A stretch of DNA of 64,000 nucleotides, taken from positions 13,017 to 77,016 of the forward strand of contig NZ_CAMLSE010000037.1 in the NCBI RefSeq assembly GCF_946482605.1, in the 5' to 3' direction. Position 1 is the first letter of the stretch, and each line of letters begins with the position of its first letter. The notes beneath the pieces were generated by a model that worked only from the letters and a program-made list of their open reading frames with translations, made no database searches and was not told the origin of the DNA. The position numbers were made by a program, and so were the translations under genes. The DNA is from an uncultured Dyadobacter sp. (GTDB taxonomy: Bacteria > Bacteroidota > Bacteroidia > Cytophagales > Spirosomataceae). This document shows, piece by piece, positions 33,433-42,100 of the stretch.

Positions 33433-35016
33433 ATGCCCCAGTTTGATTTTCTGATTATCGGTTCGGGAATTGCCGGACTAAGCTACGCAGCTAAATTAGC
33501 CCGCCATTTCGACGAATTGAATAAGGAAATTTCCATTGCCGTGATCACCAAGGTCCAGGCCGATGAAACGAACACCAAATACGCCCAGGGAGGCATTGCG
33601 GTCGTTTGGGCGGAGTCCGATTCGTTTGAAAAGCATATTCAGGATACGATGGATGCGGGGGATGAGGTCAATAAAAGGAACATCGTCGAGATCGTCGTCA
33701 GGGAAGCGCCCGAACGCATTCAGGAGCTGATCGACTACGGGACACGCTTTGACAGGGAAAAAGGAGGGGAGTATGACCTGGCCAAGGAAGGCGGGCACTC
33801 CGATCACCGTATTTTACATTTCAAGGACATTACCGGTGCGGAAATCGAGCGGGCATTGCTGGAAGAGGTGAACCGCCACAAAAGCATACAGATTTTTACG
33901 CATTACTACGCCGTAGAGCTGATCACGCAGCACCATCTGGGAGAAACCGTTTACCGTTACCAGGAGGATATCAAATGCTTCGGAGCGTACGTACTGAACC
34001 GCCAGACGGGAGAGGTGGAAAAGTTTTTAGCTAAAACCACTTTGCTGGCTACGGGCGGAATCGGGAACATTTACCAAAGCACCACCAACCCGACGATCGC
34101 GACCGGTGATGGGATTGCAATGGCCTATCGTGCCAAGGGTATTTGTGACAATATGGAATTCATCCAGTTCCATCCTACCAGTTTTTACCAGCCGGGTCAA
34201 AAGCCCTCTTTCCTCATTTCGGAGGCCGTGAGAGGTTTTGGAGGAATATTGAAACGGGCCGATGGCAGCACGTTCATGGAAAACTATGACAGCCGCCTTT
34301 CCCTGGCCCCGCGTGACATCGTTGCGCGGGCGATTGACTCCGAGATGAAGAAAAACGGGGTCGACCACGTGTACCTGGATGTGAGGCATTGTGATTACGA
34401 GAAGTTTCTCGAGCATTTTCCGAATATTACCGAGTACTGCCTGCAACAAGGGGTGGATGTGCGCAGGGATATGATCCCCGTCGTGCCGGCTCAGCATTAC
34501 ATGTGCGGGGGCGTGCGGGTGAATGAGTGGGGGAAAACGAATATCGGTTTCCTGTATGCTGTGGGAGAATGTGCATGCACAGGCTTGCACGGATCTAATC
34601 GATTAGCTTCCAATTCATTGCTGGAAGCAGTGGTTTTTGGACACCGGGCATACGAAAGCACTGTGGCCGGATTTGAAAGCGCGGTTGTTCCCGGCAACAT
34701 TCCCGAATGGGACGATTCGGGCACCACGCATCCGGAGGAGCAGGTACTCGTCACGGAAATGACCCGCGAGCTCAACAGCATCATGTCGAACTATGTTGGT
34801 ATCGTACGTACCGACCGCCGTATGAAACGTGCTTACGACCGCCTGGAACTGCTGCATCAGGAGCACGAAGACCTTTACCGGGAATCGAAAGTGTCGGTGG
34901 CGATATGTGAACTCCGGAACATGATTTCGGTGTCTTACCTGATCATTAAGATGGCAATGGCCCGACGTGAGAACATCGGGCTGCATTACAATGCGGATCA
35001 TGTGCAGGCTAAATAA
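33433..35016 (+). CDS. nadB: L-aspartate oxidase
   Basis: 527 aa. FAD-binding motif I-I-G-S-G-I-A-G-L-S-Y-A is at residues 7-18. Family motifs follow: A-Q-G-G-I-A-V near 51, H-S-D-H-R-I-L-H near 120, T-G-G-I-G-N-I-Y near 200, F-H-P-T-S-F near 240, P-R-D-I-V-A-R near 298, H-Y-M-C-G-G near 355 and G-L-H-G-S-N-R-L-A-S-N-S-L-L-E near 385. It oxidises L-aspartate to iminoaspartate for NadA, encoded just upstream. The gene ends directly against the convergent haloperoxidase-like gene with no spacer. Confidence 0.97.
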   Translation: MPQFDFLIIGSGIAGLSYAAKLARHFDELNKEISIAVITKVQADETNTKYAQGGIAVVWAESDSFEKHIQDTMDAGDEVNKRNIVEIVVREAPERIQELIDYGTRFDREKGGEYDLAKEGGHSDHRILHFKDITGAEIERALLEEVNRHKSIQIFTHYYAVELITQHHLGETVYRYQEDIKCFGAYVLNRQTGEVEKFLAKTTLLATGGIGNIYQSTTNPTIATGDGIAMAYRAKGICDNMEFIQFHPTSFYQPGQKPSFLISEAVRGFGGILKRADGSTFMENYDSRLSLAPRDIVARAIDSEMKKNGVDHVYLDVRHCDYEKFLEHFPNITEYCLQQGVDVRRDMIPVVPAQHYMCGGVRVNEWGKTNIGFLYAVGECACTGLHGSNRLASNSLLEAVVFGHRAYESTVAGFESAVVPGNIPEWDDSGTTHPEEQVLVTEMTRELNSIMSNYVGIVRTDRRMKRAYDRLELLHQEHEDLYRESKVSVAICELRNMISVSYLIIKMAMARRENIGLHYNADHVQAK

Positions 35017-36366
35017 CTAGTTTTGGGCCAATGCGTTGCGGTCCTTGCGCGTAACGGCCCTTTTCCAGATATTTTCTCCGATCTTCAGGCCCAGATGTGT
35101 CCCTTCCTCAACGCCGTCGCGGTAATGGATTCCACCGTAGACGCGGCTGATTGAGGCATCCCAGTAAGCTTCTTCGAATGATTTGAAGGATTTCACGCCA
35201 TGACCGTATTTTTTCTCGGTGGTATCCGTGAATGCCACATTCTTACCAATTAAATGGGTCAGAACAGCACCGCAGGCTGCCGAAATGGAACTGTGGCCGC
35301 TCACGTACTCGGGGAATGCCGGCGTTTCCAGGAAAGGGCGCCAGTTGGGGTCCCAGTTGTTGTTGATCACTGTTTCCGGTCTGATGCGAACTGTCCTGTA
35401 TTTCTCGTCCCAGCACGCAATGAATGCATCGTAGATCGAAAGTGCTCCGAGCGTGTAAGCTTCGGTAGCCTGCATCAGGTTGAGCTTTTTGTCGGTGGTT
35501 ACTGTACGGATAATGGCTAGCCAATGGCCGGCAGGAGTCATTTTCTTATTGGCAAACATGGCATGGCCGACGACGTTGGTCACAAATGCATTGTCATCCC
35601 AGAAGTAAGCGGTTGCTTTCTGATCTTCGGTAAGCCCCTTACCTACATTATATACTTCCATCGCCAGTTCCATGAATTTACTGTTTTTAGCGAGGTCATA
35701 TTGTGCCGGCGGGGGGCAGCGGAATTGGGTCACGGAATCCAGCGCGAATGTTCTGACAGTATTCCACATAGGCTCGCAGGCATCCGCGTAGGCGGGAGGA
35801 GTAGGAACCCAGGTCCCGGGTTTATTGGTCACCGTATAACGATAACCGCGAATCTCCTTGTAATGATCTTTGGACGCATATGCCATGATATGCTTCGCCA
35901 CTGTGTCGCCGTATGCGATGGAGCGTTCATATACGTCCTCAGGAATACCCATATCCTGGTATTTTTTGAAAAGCTTCTTTTCGTAGTCATCCCACATATT
36001 CCCTGAAAAAGTGAGGGTCCTGCCGACAACGGTAAACGCCTTGATACTGGCCAGTGGGAAACAGTAAGCCAGCGAGCTGTCAGGTTTGGGTGGTATATTG
36101 AATTTAACCAGTTGATTTCCAAGCGTCTGGTATTCCGGATAGCCGGGAGTAAGTGCCTCGTACGCGGCCAGGAACGAATAACCGTATATGCGGCTGGCAA
36201 CGGGCGGCTTAAAGATATCGTGGATAATCACATCGGTCAGATGCGTGGCCGTTTCATGAAACAGTGCCGGGTCCGAAGCCTTTGCATTGTATTCTTCGAA
36301 CGACGCCTCTTTTTTACAGCCATATAAAAGCGGAATGAATAGCAGGGAGAGTATACGGAACTTCAT
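35017..36366 (-). CDS. vanadium-haloperoxidase/PAP2-like lipoprotein (paralog A)
   Basis: 449 aa from ATG 36366, which opens a lipoprotein signal (L-L-F-I-P-L-L-Y-G-C-K-K-E). The C-terminal third carries the vanadate/phosphate pocket of the vanadium haloperoxidase-acid phosphatase superfamily: K-X6-R-P (within D-E-K-Y-R-T-V-R-I-R-P-E), S-G-H in Y-V-S-G-H-S, and S-R-X5-H (S-R-V-Y-G-G-I-H-Y-R-D). The middle part is helical, with N-V-V-G-H-A and P-A-G-H-W. These proteins either oxidise halides with peroxide or remove phosphate; sequence alone does not separate the two. It is divergent from the SusC operon and has a paralog at 45471-46802. Confidence 0.85.
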   Translation of the reverse strand: MKFRILSLLFIPLLYGCKKEASFEEYNAKASDPALFHETATHLTDVIIHDIFKPPVASRIYGYSFLAAYEALTPGYPEYQTLGNQLVKFNIPPKPDSSLAYCFPLASIKAFTVVGRTLTFSGNMWDDYEKKLFKKYQDMGIPEDVYERSIAYGDTVAKHIMAYASKDHYKEIRGYRYTVTNKPGTWVPTPPAYADACEPMWNTVRTFALDSVTQFRCPPPAQYDLAKNSKFMELAMEVYNVGKGLTEDQKATAYFWDDNAFVTNVVGHAMFANKKMTPAGHWLAIIRTVTTDKKLNLMQATEAYTLGALSIYDAFIACWDEKYRTVRIRPETVINNNWDPNWRPFLETPAFPEYVSGHSSISAACGAVLTHLIGKNVAFTDTTEKKYGHGVKSFKSFEEAYWDASISRVYGGIHYRDGVEEGTHLGLKIGENIWKRAVTRKDRNALAQN

Positions 36367-36444
36367 TCGGGTATCGTAGAAATTGTAACTGATATGGTCA
36401 GCGAAGATAGCAAGAATTGGGAATTCAATGATAATTCTGTACAA

Positions 36445-36861
36445 AAGAATGATTTATTGTAACTTATATATAACTAATTCTAAAAATTGTTGGTTAGATA
36501 CCTTTATTTATTGTTATTTTTTAAGAATGCATATTCTTTAACCGGGAAATCTTTTTTTTGTAAAAAAATTAATATCTTTTTGTACAATCAAGCGAGAGTA
36601 TTACCGCAATAGCACATATCCTACAAACTAATGTAGTATATGCATTTAATTGTGTGTGATATACACAGTTTGAATCCTAAGCTCTGTTCGATGAAAGTAC
36701 TCACCTAACTGTATCCCTGCTGATGTTAAAATTCTCCTAGCTACAATTTCTTATCCGCCAGCATAGATTTTTCGAAACAAAAATCGAGTCTGACTCTACG
36801 TTCCGTGCTTATACGGTTAAGCAAACATTCTTACTACAACTTTTAATCTAACTATTAATCT
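36445..36861. other. 417-bp A/T-rich divergent spacer and SusC leader
   Basis: No gene is visible. The left part is very A/T-rich (around 36470-36590, including TTTTTTTTGTAAAAAAATTAATATC). TATCTTTTTG near 36572-36581 resembles a -7 box with two extra bases. If transcription starts there, the SusC mRNA has a leader of about 270 nt. A short hairpin GATTTTT/AAAAATC lies near 36767-36786. No known riboswitch was recognised. Confidence 0.5.
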
Positions 36862-39800
36862 ATGAGATTTTCTACTGGATGGACGCCTCGTGCTGTATCA
36901 CGAAGTGTTTTTTCTCTTTGTCTAGCCCTGGTGACGGTCTTGGGAGCTTTTGCCCAGAACAGCATCAAGGGTAAGATCAAAGATGAGCAAGGACAACCGT
37001 TACCCGGGGTAAGCGTTGTCGTGAAGGGAACAACCTCAGGTACAGTCACCGATAACGAAGGGCTTTATACGGTAACCGCTGAAAAAAGCGGCACACTGGT
37101 TTTCTCTTTTATCGGTTATCTCACACAGGAAATTCCTGTCGGAGGCAAGAGCGTCCTGGATGTAATCCTCATCTCCGACACCAAAGCACTGGAAGAAGTG
37201 GTCGTGGTGGGATATGGAACCGCTAAAAAAGCGACCCTCACAGGATCGGTAACGGCCGTGAAGGGTACTGAACTCCAAAAAGCTCCTGCTGCCAACTTAT
37301 CCAATACGCTGGGCGGACGTCTGCCCGGTATTTCTGCCGTACAATCCAGCGGCGAGCCCGGATACGATGGTTCTGCAATCCGTATCCGCGGTACCAACTC
37401 CCTGGGTAACAGCAATGCGCTGATCGTTGTGGACGGCGTTCCCAACCGTTCGGGTGGTCTCGACCGTATCAACCCTGCCGATATCGAAAGTATCTCCGTA
37501 CTGAAAGATGCAGCTGCGGCGATCTACGGATCACGTGCGGGTAACGGCGTTATCCTGATTACCACCAAACGTGGTAAAATGGGCAAGCCACAGATTTCAT
37601 ACGATATGAACCTGGGTATTTCGCAGCCGACGCGTACACCGCAAATGTCGAATGCAGCTGAATACGCTACGATCCGTAACGAATTGCAAATCTATGACAA
37701 CCTGCCGGTAGGACAGTGGCAAGGTGCATTGCAAGGTTTCAATACCAATGGTTCTTACACGAGAACTGACAACGGAAACGTACTGAATGCGGTTTATAAA
37801 CCTGAGGATATGCAGAAATTCAGAGACCAGTCGTCTCCGTTGCTGTATCCTGACACCGACTGGTATGGATCTGTCCTCCGCAAATGGGCGCCTCAGCAAC
37901 GTCACAACCTGCAATTGACAGGTGGTAGCGAAAACATCAAATACCTCGCTTCAATTGGCCATATCAATCAGGATGGTTACTATGTGAATTCAGCGACAGG
38001 TTACAAGCAATATGATATGCGTATCAATCTCGATACGAAGATCAACAAGTATATCTCGGCGAACCTGGGTGTGACGTTGCGTGAGGAATTCCGTCACTTC
38101 CCGAGTGGTGGTAACGGTGCCGGAGCGATCTTCCGTATGCTGATGCGCGGTAAACCGACTGAAATCGCGATCTGGCCAGACGGACGTCCGGGCCCGGATA
38201 TCGAGAACGGACAAAACCCTGCTGTAATTACTACCAACACAACGGGTTACAATAACGACAAACGCGACTATATCCAAACCAATGGTGGTCTTGAAATCCA
38301 GGTACCAGGCGTACCGGGGTTGAAAGTCAATGCTATGGCTGCGCTCGATAAGCAGCTGCGCCGCGTGAAAAACTTCGAAACGCCCTGGACGCTTTATTTC
38401 TGGGACAAAAAGACTTTCGAAGCAGACGGAACCACGCCGTTCCTGACAGGAACCGTTCGTTCGACTTTCAAAGACCCGCGTTTGACAGAAACTTCCGCAC
38501 AGGAATTGTCGATTCAGCTGACAGGCCAGGTTTCATACGAAAAATCGGTCGATGGGCACAACTTTAATGTAATGGCAGGTATTCAGCGCGAGAAAGTAGA
38601 TGCTGACGGTTTCTTCGCATTCCGCCGCTACTACATTTCACCGGTTGTGGACCAGCTTTTTGCCGGTGGTACTGCCGAGCAAAACATTGATAACTCAGGT
38701 ACCAACCGTGGCGATTTGTTTAAACGTGCACGTTTGAGCTACTATGGCCGTGCAGGTTACAACTTCAAAGAGAAATATCTGGCCGAATTTCTGTGGCGCG
38801 TAGATGGTTCGTATGTATTCCCTAAAGAAGGCCGTTTCGGTTTCTTCCCGGGGGTATCGGCCGGATGGCGTGTTTCGGAAGAAGGTTTCTGGAAAAACAG
38901 CATTTCCCGTTACGTAAACAATGTAAAGTTGCGTGCTTCGTGGGGACAAATGGGTGCAGAGCCCTACTTCCTGGGAACAGAAACTTTGGCTGAGTACCAA
39001 TTCCTGTCGACAATGGGCTTCGGAAGCTACATTATCAACGATCAGGTGGCAAGAACTTTGTTGGAAACACGCATTGCTAACCCCAGCTTTACCTGGGAGG
39101 TGGCAAATAACACCAACTTCGGTATCGAAGGTACTTTGCTGAATGACAAACTGTCTTTCGAATTTGACTATTTCGTGAACAACCGTTCGAAAACACTGAT
39201 CCCTAAAGCGGGTTCTACGCCTTCATCAGTCGGTATCGATGGCCGTCTTCCGCCCCAGAACCTTGGAAAACTGGTGAACAAAGGATGGGAGTTTAAAGTG
39301 AGCTACGACGGAAATGCCGGCGATTTTACTTACTCTGTGAGCGTGAATGGTGGTTATGCCAAAAACAAGATTACGTTTTGGGACGAAACACCAGGTGCTC
39401 CCACCTATCAGCATACGACAGGAATGCCTTATAACTCATTCCTCATGTATAAATTCGACGGTGCTTTCAAGGATCAGGCGGAAATCGATGCGAACAAGCT
39501 TGATTACAGCCCGATTACAGGTAACCTTCGTCCGGGTGACATGAAGTTCAAGGATATCAATAATGATGGCAAAATCAGTGCGGATGACCGTGTTCGTTCC
39601 GATAAAACGCAGCGCCCATGGTTTACAGGCGGAGCATCTATCAACCTTGGCTACAAGCAGTTCGACCTCTCTATGTTGTTCCAGGGAGCAATGGGTGGTT
39701 TGCAGCTCGTAGGTCTGACAGAATCTGGTGACATTGGTAACTATCTGAAATACGATTACGACCACCGCTGGACGATTGATAATCCAACAAGCGAGTATCC

Positions 39801-40122
39801 GCGTTTGACTAACCGTAACAACAGGTACTATACAAATGTCGGCACTGGTAACGGTTTCACCGGCGGTAGCGGTGGTGGTATTAACGACTACTTCCTGAAA
39901 AGCAACAACTACCTGCGTTTGAAAAACGTCGAAATCGGGTATAACCTGCCATCGGAAATCGGTTCGAAAATCGGTTTAAGCAGTTTCCGGGTTTACGTGA
40001 ACGGTTTGAACTTCATCACTTTCGACAAGATCAAAGTGTGGGATCCGGAAGCGACTACTACGAGCGGTCAATACTATCCGCAAGCAAGAGTTCTCAGCGC
40101 AGGCGTACGTGTAGCATTTTAA
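36862..40122 (+). CDS. SusC/RagA-family TonB-linked outer membrane receptor
   Basis: 1086 aa. A signal peptide (S-V-F-S-L-C-L-A-L-V-T-V-L-G-A-F-A-Q, to about residue 32) is followed by a carboxypeptidase-regulatory-like domain (I-K-G-K-I-K-D-E-Q-G-Q-P-L-P-G-V, about 34-115) and E-E-V-V-V-V-G-Y-G-T. The plug has I-R-I-R-G-T-N-S-L-G-N, V-V-D-G-V and D-A-A-A-A-I-Y-G-S-R-A-G-N-G-V; the barrel follows with a short last strand. There is no STN domain, so unlike the first SusC it is not wired to the sigma/FecR pair. With the next gene's SusD it should import a large ligand, which the flanking haloperoxidase-like lipoproteins and VCBS protein may process or capture. Confidence 0.93.
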   Translation: MRFSTGWTPRAVSRSVFSLCLALVTVLGAFAQNSIKGKIKDEQGQPLPGVSVVVKGTTSGTVTDNEGLYTVTAEKSGTLVFSFIGYLTQEIPVGGKSVLDVILISDTKALEEVVVVGYGTAKKATLTGSVTAVKGTELQKAPAANLSNTLGGRLPGISAVQSSGEPGYDGSAIRIRGTNSLGNSNALIVVDGVPNRSGGLDRINPADIESISVLKDAAAAIYGSRAGNGVILITTKRGKMGKPQISYDMNLGISQPTRTPQMSNAAEYATIRNELQIYDNLPVGQWQGALQGFNTNGSYTRTDNGNVLNAVYKPEDMQKFRDQSSPLLYPDTDWYGSVLRKWAPQQRHNLQLTGGSENIKYLASIGHINQDGYYVNSATGYKQYDMRINLDTKINKYISANLGVTLREEFRHFPSGGNGAGAIFRMLMRGKPTEIAIWPDGRPGPDIENGQNPAVITTNTTGYNNDKRDYIQTNGGLEIQVPGVPGLKVNAMAALDKQLRRVKNFETPWTLYFWDKKTFEADGTTPFLTGTVRSTFKDPRLTETSAQELSIQLTGQVSYEKSVDGHNFNVMAGIQREKVDADGFFAFRRYYISPVVDQLFAGGTAEQNIDNSGTNRGDLFKRARLSYYGRAGYNFKEKYLAEFLWRVDGSYVFPKEGRFGFFPGVSAGWRVSEEGFWKNSISRYVNNVKLRASWGQMGAEPYFLGTETLAEYQFLSTMGFGSYIINDQVARTLLETRIANPSFTWEVANNTNFGIEGTLLNDKLSFEFDYFVNNRSKTLIPKAGSTPSSVGIDGRLPPQNLGKLVNKGWEFKVSYDGNAGDFTYSVSVNGGYAKNKITFWDETPGAPTYQHTTGMPYNSFLMYKFDGAFKDQAEIDANKLDYSPITGNLRPGDMKFKDINNDGKISADDRVRSDKTQRPWFTGGASINLGYKQFDLSMLFQGAMGGLQLVGLTESGDIGNYLKYDYDHRWTIDNPTSEYPRLTNRNNRYYTNVGTGNGFTGGSGGGINDYFLKSNNYLRLKNVEIGYNLPSEIGSKIGLSSFRVYVNGLNFITFDKIKVWDPEATTTSGQYYPQARVLSAGVRVAF

Positions 40123-40134
40123 CGATTAAGAAAT

Positions 40135-42009
40135 ATGAAATTGAAATATAAAAGTCTATTGCTAATTGCCTTGCTGGGCGGAGGACTTGCGTCGTGCGAC
40201 ACTGACTTTCTGGATGTGACGCCGCCAACGGAAATCCCGAGCGAAGAAGCATGGAAAGACGGTGCTTTGGCAGAAGGTTTTGTAACAGGTATTTACCAGG
40301 GATTGCAGCAGGGTGGTTTCAGCGAACAAATGCTGGCCTCGCTGACCGACGAATCGGTATTTACCCACACCGGCCGTAACATCAATACCGTAAACGAAGG
40401 TAGTTTGAGCCCGTCCAACCTCGGTTGGGTGGATGATACCTACGGTTGGGGACCGATGTACACCCGTATCCGCGCTACCAACATCGCGCTATCTAACCTG
40501 GCAACCGCTACATTCGCTGATGAGACGTTGAAATCCCGCCTGAAAGGAGAAGCCTACTTCCTTCGTGCCTATTATTACCAACAGCTGATTCGCTACTACG
40601 GTGCAGTGCCGATCATCAAAAAAGTATACGCGCTGAACGAAGACTACTCCGTTCCCCGTAATACCTGGGACGAATGCGTGAAGCAGATCGTGAGCGATGC
40701 GGATAGCGCTGCATTGCTGCTGGATGGTAAAAACCTTGCGAAAGGTCGCGCTACGAAAGCGGCTGCATTGGCGCTGAAATCGCGTGTGCTGCTTTATGCT
40801 GCGAGTGATTTGCACGACGTGCCTACGATGAAAGCGAAATCGGCCGTACTGGCCGGATTCTCGAACCCGGAATTCCTCGGTTCTCCTTCGGGTGACCGCA
40901 AGGCGCGCTGGACAGCGGCACAGGCTGCTGCCAAAGCGGCCCTGGATGCTGCCGGTAGCGGTTACAAGCTCAACCTGACCGCTCCCGTAACGGCGGAACA
41001 GGGCAGACTGAACTACATTTCCCTCGCAATGGCCGGTGCCTCTGCCGACAAAACGCTCGACGCTTCGGCGAACGACATCGTTTTCGGACGCTATTTCACG
41101 CCAAGCCAAAACGAAGGTGCACGCCAGACCGGTTTGAACAACGGTCCGAACGGTTACCACAACTGGGCTGGTAACACGCCGATCGGAACGCTCGTGGACG
41201 ATTACGAAATGATGGATGGAACTGCATTCTCCTGGACTAACCCTACTCACAAAGCGAACCCGTACACAAACCGCGACCCACGTTTCTACGCCACTGTCAT
41301 GTACGACGGTGCTACCTGGAAACCGCGGCCTTCCGATGCGAAAGACCCTGCAAACCAGATCCAGACCGGTGCATATGACCTTCTGGACGACAAAGGAGCG
41401 TTGTTTAACCGCAAAGGACTCGATACCCGCAGCAGCTCTATCGAAGACTGGAACGGAAGCCGCACCGGTTACTACATGCGTAAGTTCATCGATCCGAACC
41501 CAGGTTTGTACGACAACACCGACCGCCAGAATATCCCCTGGCCGTTCATTCGGGTAACCGAGCTGGTGTTCAACTACATCGAAACGAGCATCGAGGTAGG
41601 TGACGACGCTATCGCATTGGAATGGTTGAACAAGATCCGTTTCCGTGCCGGTATGCCTGCATTAAAAGCATCGGGAGCTGCATTGAAAGAGGCTTATCGT
41701 CACGAAAAGCGCATTGAAATGGCTTACGAAGAGCAACGTTACCACGATGCGCGTCGCTGGATGATCGCACCGACTACGCTGGGCCGTTCGCTGCAGTACA
41801 TTAACGTGATCGGCAAGTTCAAGGCTGGAAAAACAATGAAGGAGCCATATCACTACGATCCAACGGTTTATGACTATACTTACACACCAGTGGAAGAGAA
41901 GTCTCACGAGAACCGGAAATGGGTTGACAAAATGTATTTCCGTCCATTCAGCCGCGACGAAATGAACCGTAACGCGAAACTGATCCAAAATCCGGATTAC
42001 GATAAATAG
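40135..42009 (+). CDS. SusD/RagB-family surface lipoprotein
   Basis: 624 aa, longer than the first SusD (500 aa). Lipobox G-L-A-S-C with Cys near residue 21 precedes D-T-D-F-L-D-V-T-P-P, a standard SusD opening. SusD features: A-Y-F-L-R-A-Y-Y-Y-Q-Q-L-I near residue 140, A-A-L-A-L-K-S-R-V-L-L-Y-A, N-P-Y-T-N-R-D-P-R-F, and near the end L-N-K-I-R-F-R-A-G-M-P, R-H-E-K-R-I-E-M-A-Y-E and F-R-P-F-S-R-D-E-M-N-R-N. It lies 12 bp after SusC and is followed by a strong hairpin that probably limits transcription into the VCBS gene. Confidence 0.93.
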   Translation: MKLKYKSLLLIALLGGGLASCDTDFLDVTPPTEIPSEEAWKDGALAEGFVTGIYQGLQQGGFSEQMLASLTDESVFTHTGRNINTVNEGSLSPSNLGWVDDTYGWGPMYTRIRATNIALSNLATATFADETLKSRLKGEAYFLRAYYYQQLIRYYGAVPIIKKVYALNEDYSVPRNTWDECVKQIVSDADSAALLLDGKNLAKGRATKAAALALKSRVLLYAASDLHDVPTMKAKSAVLAGFSNPEFLGSPSGDRKARWTAAQAAAKAALDAAGSGYKLNLTAPVTAEQGRLNYISLAMAGASADKTLDASANDIVFGRYFTPSQNEGARQTGLNNGPNGYHNWAGNTPIGTLVDDYEMMDGTAFSWTNPTHKANPYTNRDPRFYATVMYDGATWKPRPSDAKDPANQIQTGAYDLLDDKGALFNRKGLDTRSSSIEDWNGSRTGYYMRKFIDPNPGLYDNTDRQNIPWPFIRVTELVFNYIETSIEVGDDAIALEWLNKIRFRAGMPALKASGAALKEAYRHEKRIEMAYEEQRYHDARRWMIAPTTLGRSLQYINVIGKFKAGKTMKEPYHYDPTVYDYTYTPVEEKSHENRKWVDKMYFRPFSRDEMNRNAKLIQNPDYDK

Positions 42010-42034
42010 ATCTGTTTTATTGACTAATTTTACT

Positions 42035-42073
42035 GAAACTATGTCTTGGCGTTCAAGGCATAGTTTCTTTTTT
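42035..42073 (+). terminator. terminator or attenuator between SusD and VCBS genes
   Basis: GAAACTATG (42035-42043) pairs with CATAGTTTC (42059-42067), extended by a T-G pair and CTTG/CAAG, loop GCGTT, then TTTTTT (42068-42073). The VCBS gene starts 28 bp later, so this may reduce rather than fully stop read-through. Confidence 0.88.
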
Positions 42074-42100
42074 ACTCCCTTTTAACTCTTCATTCCTGTC

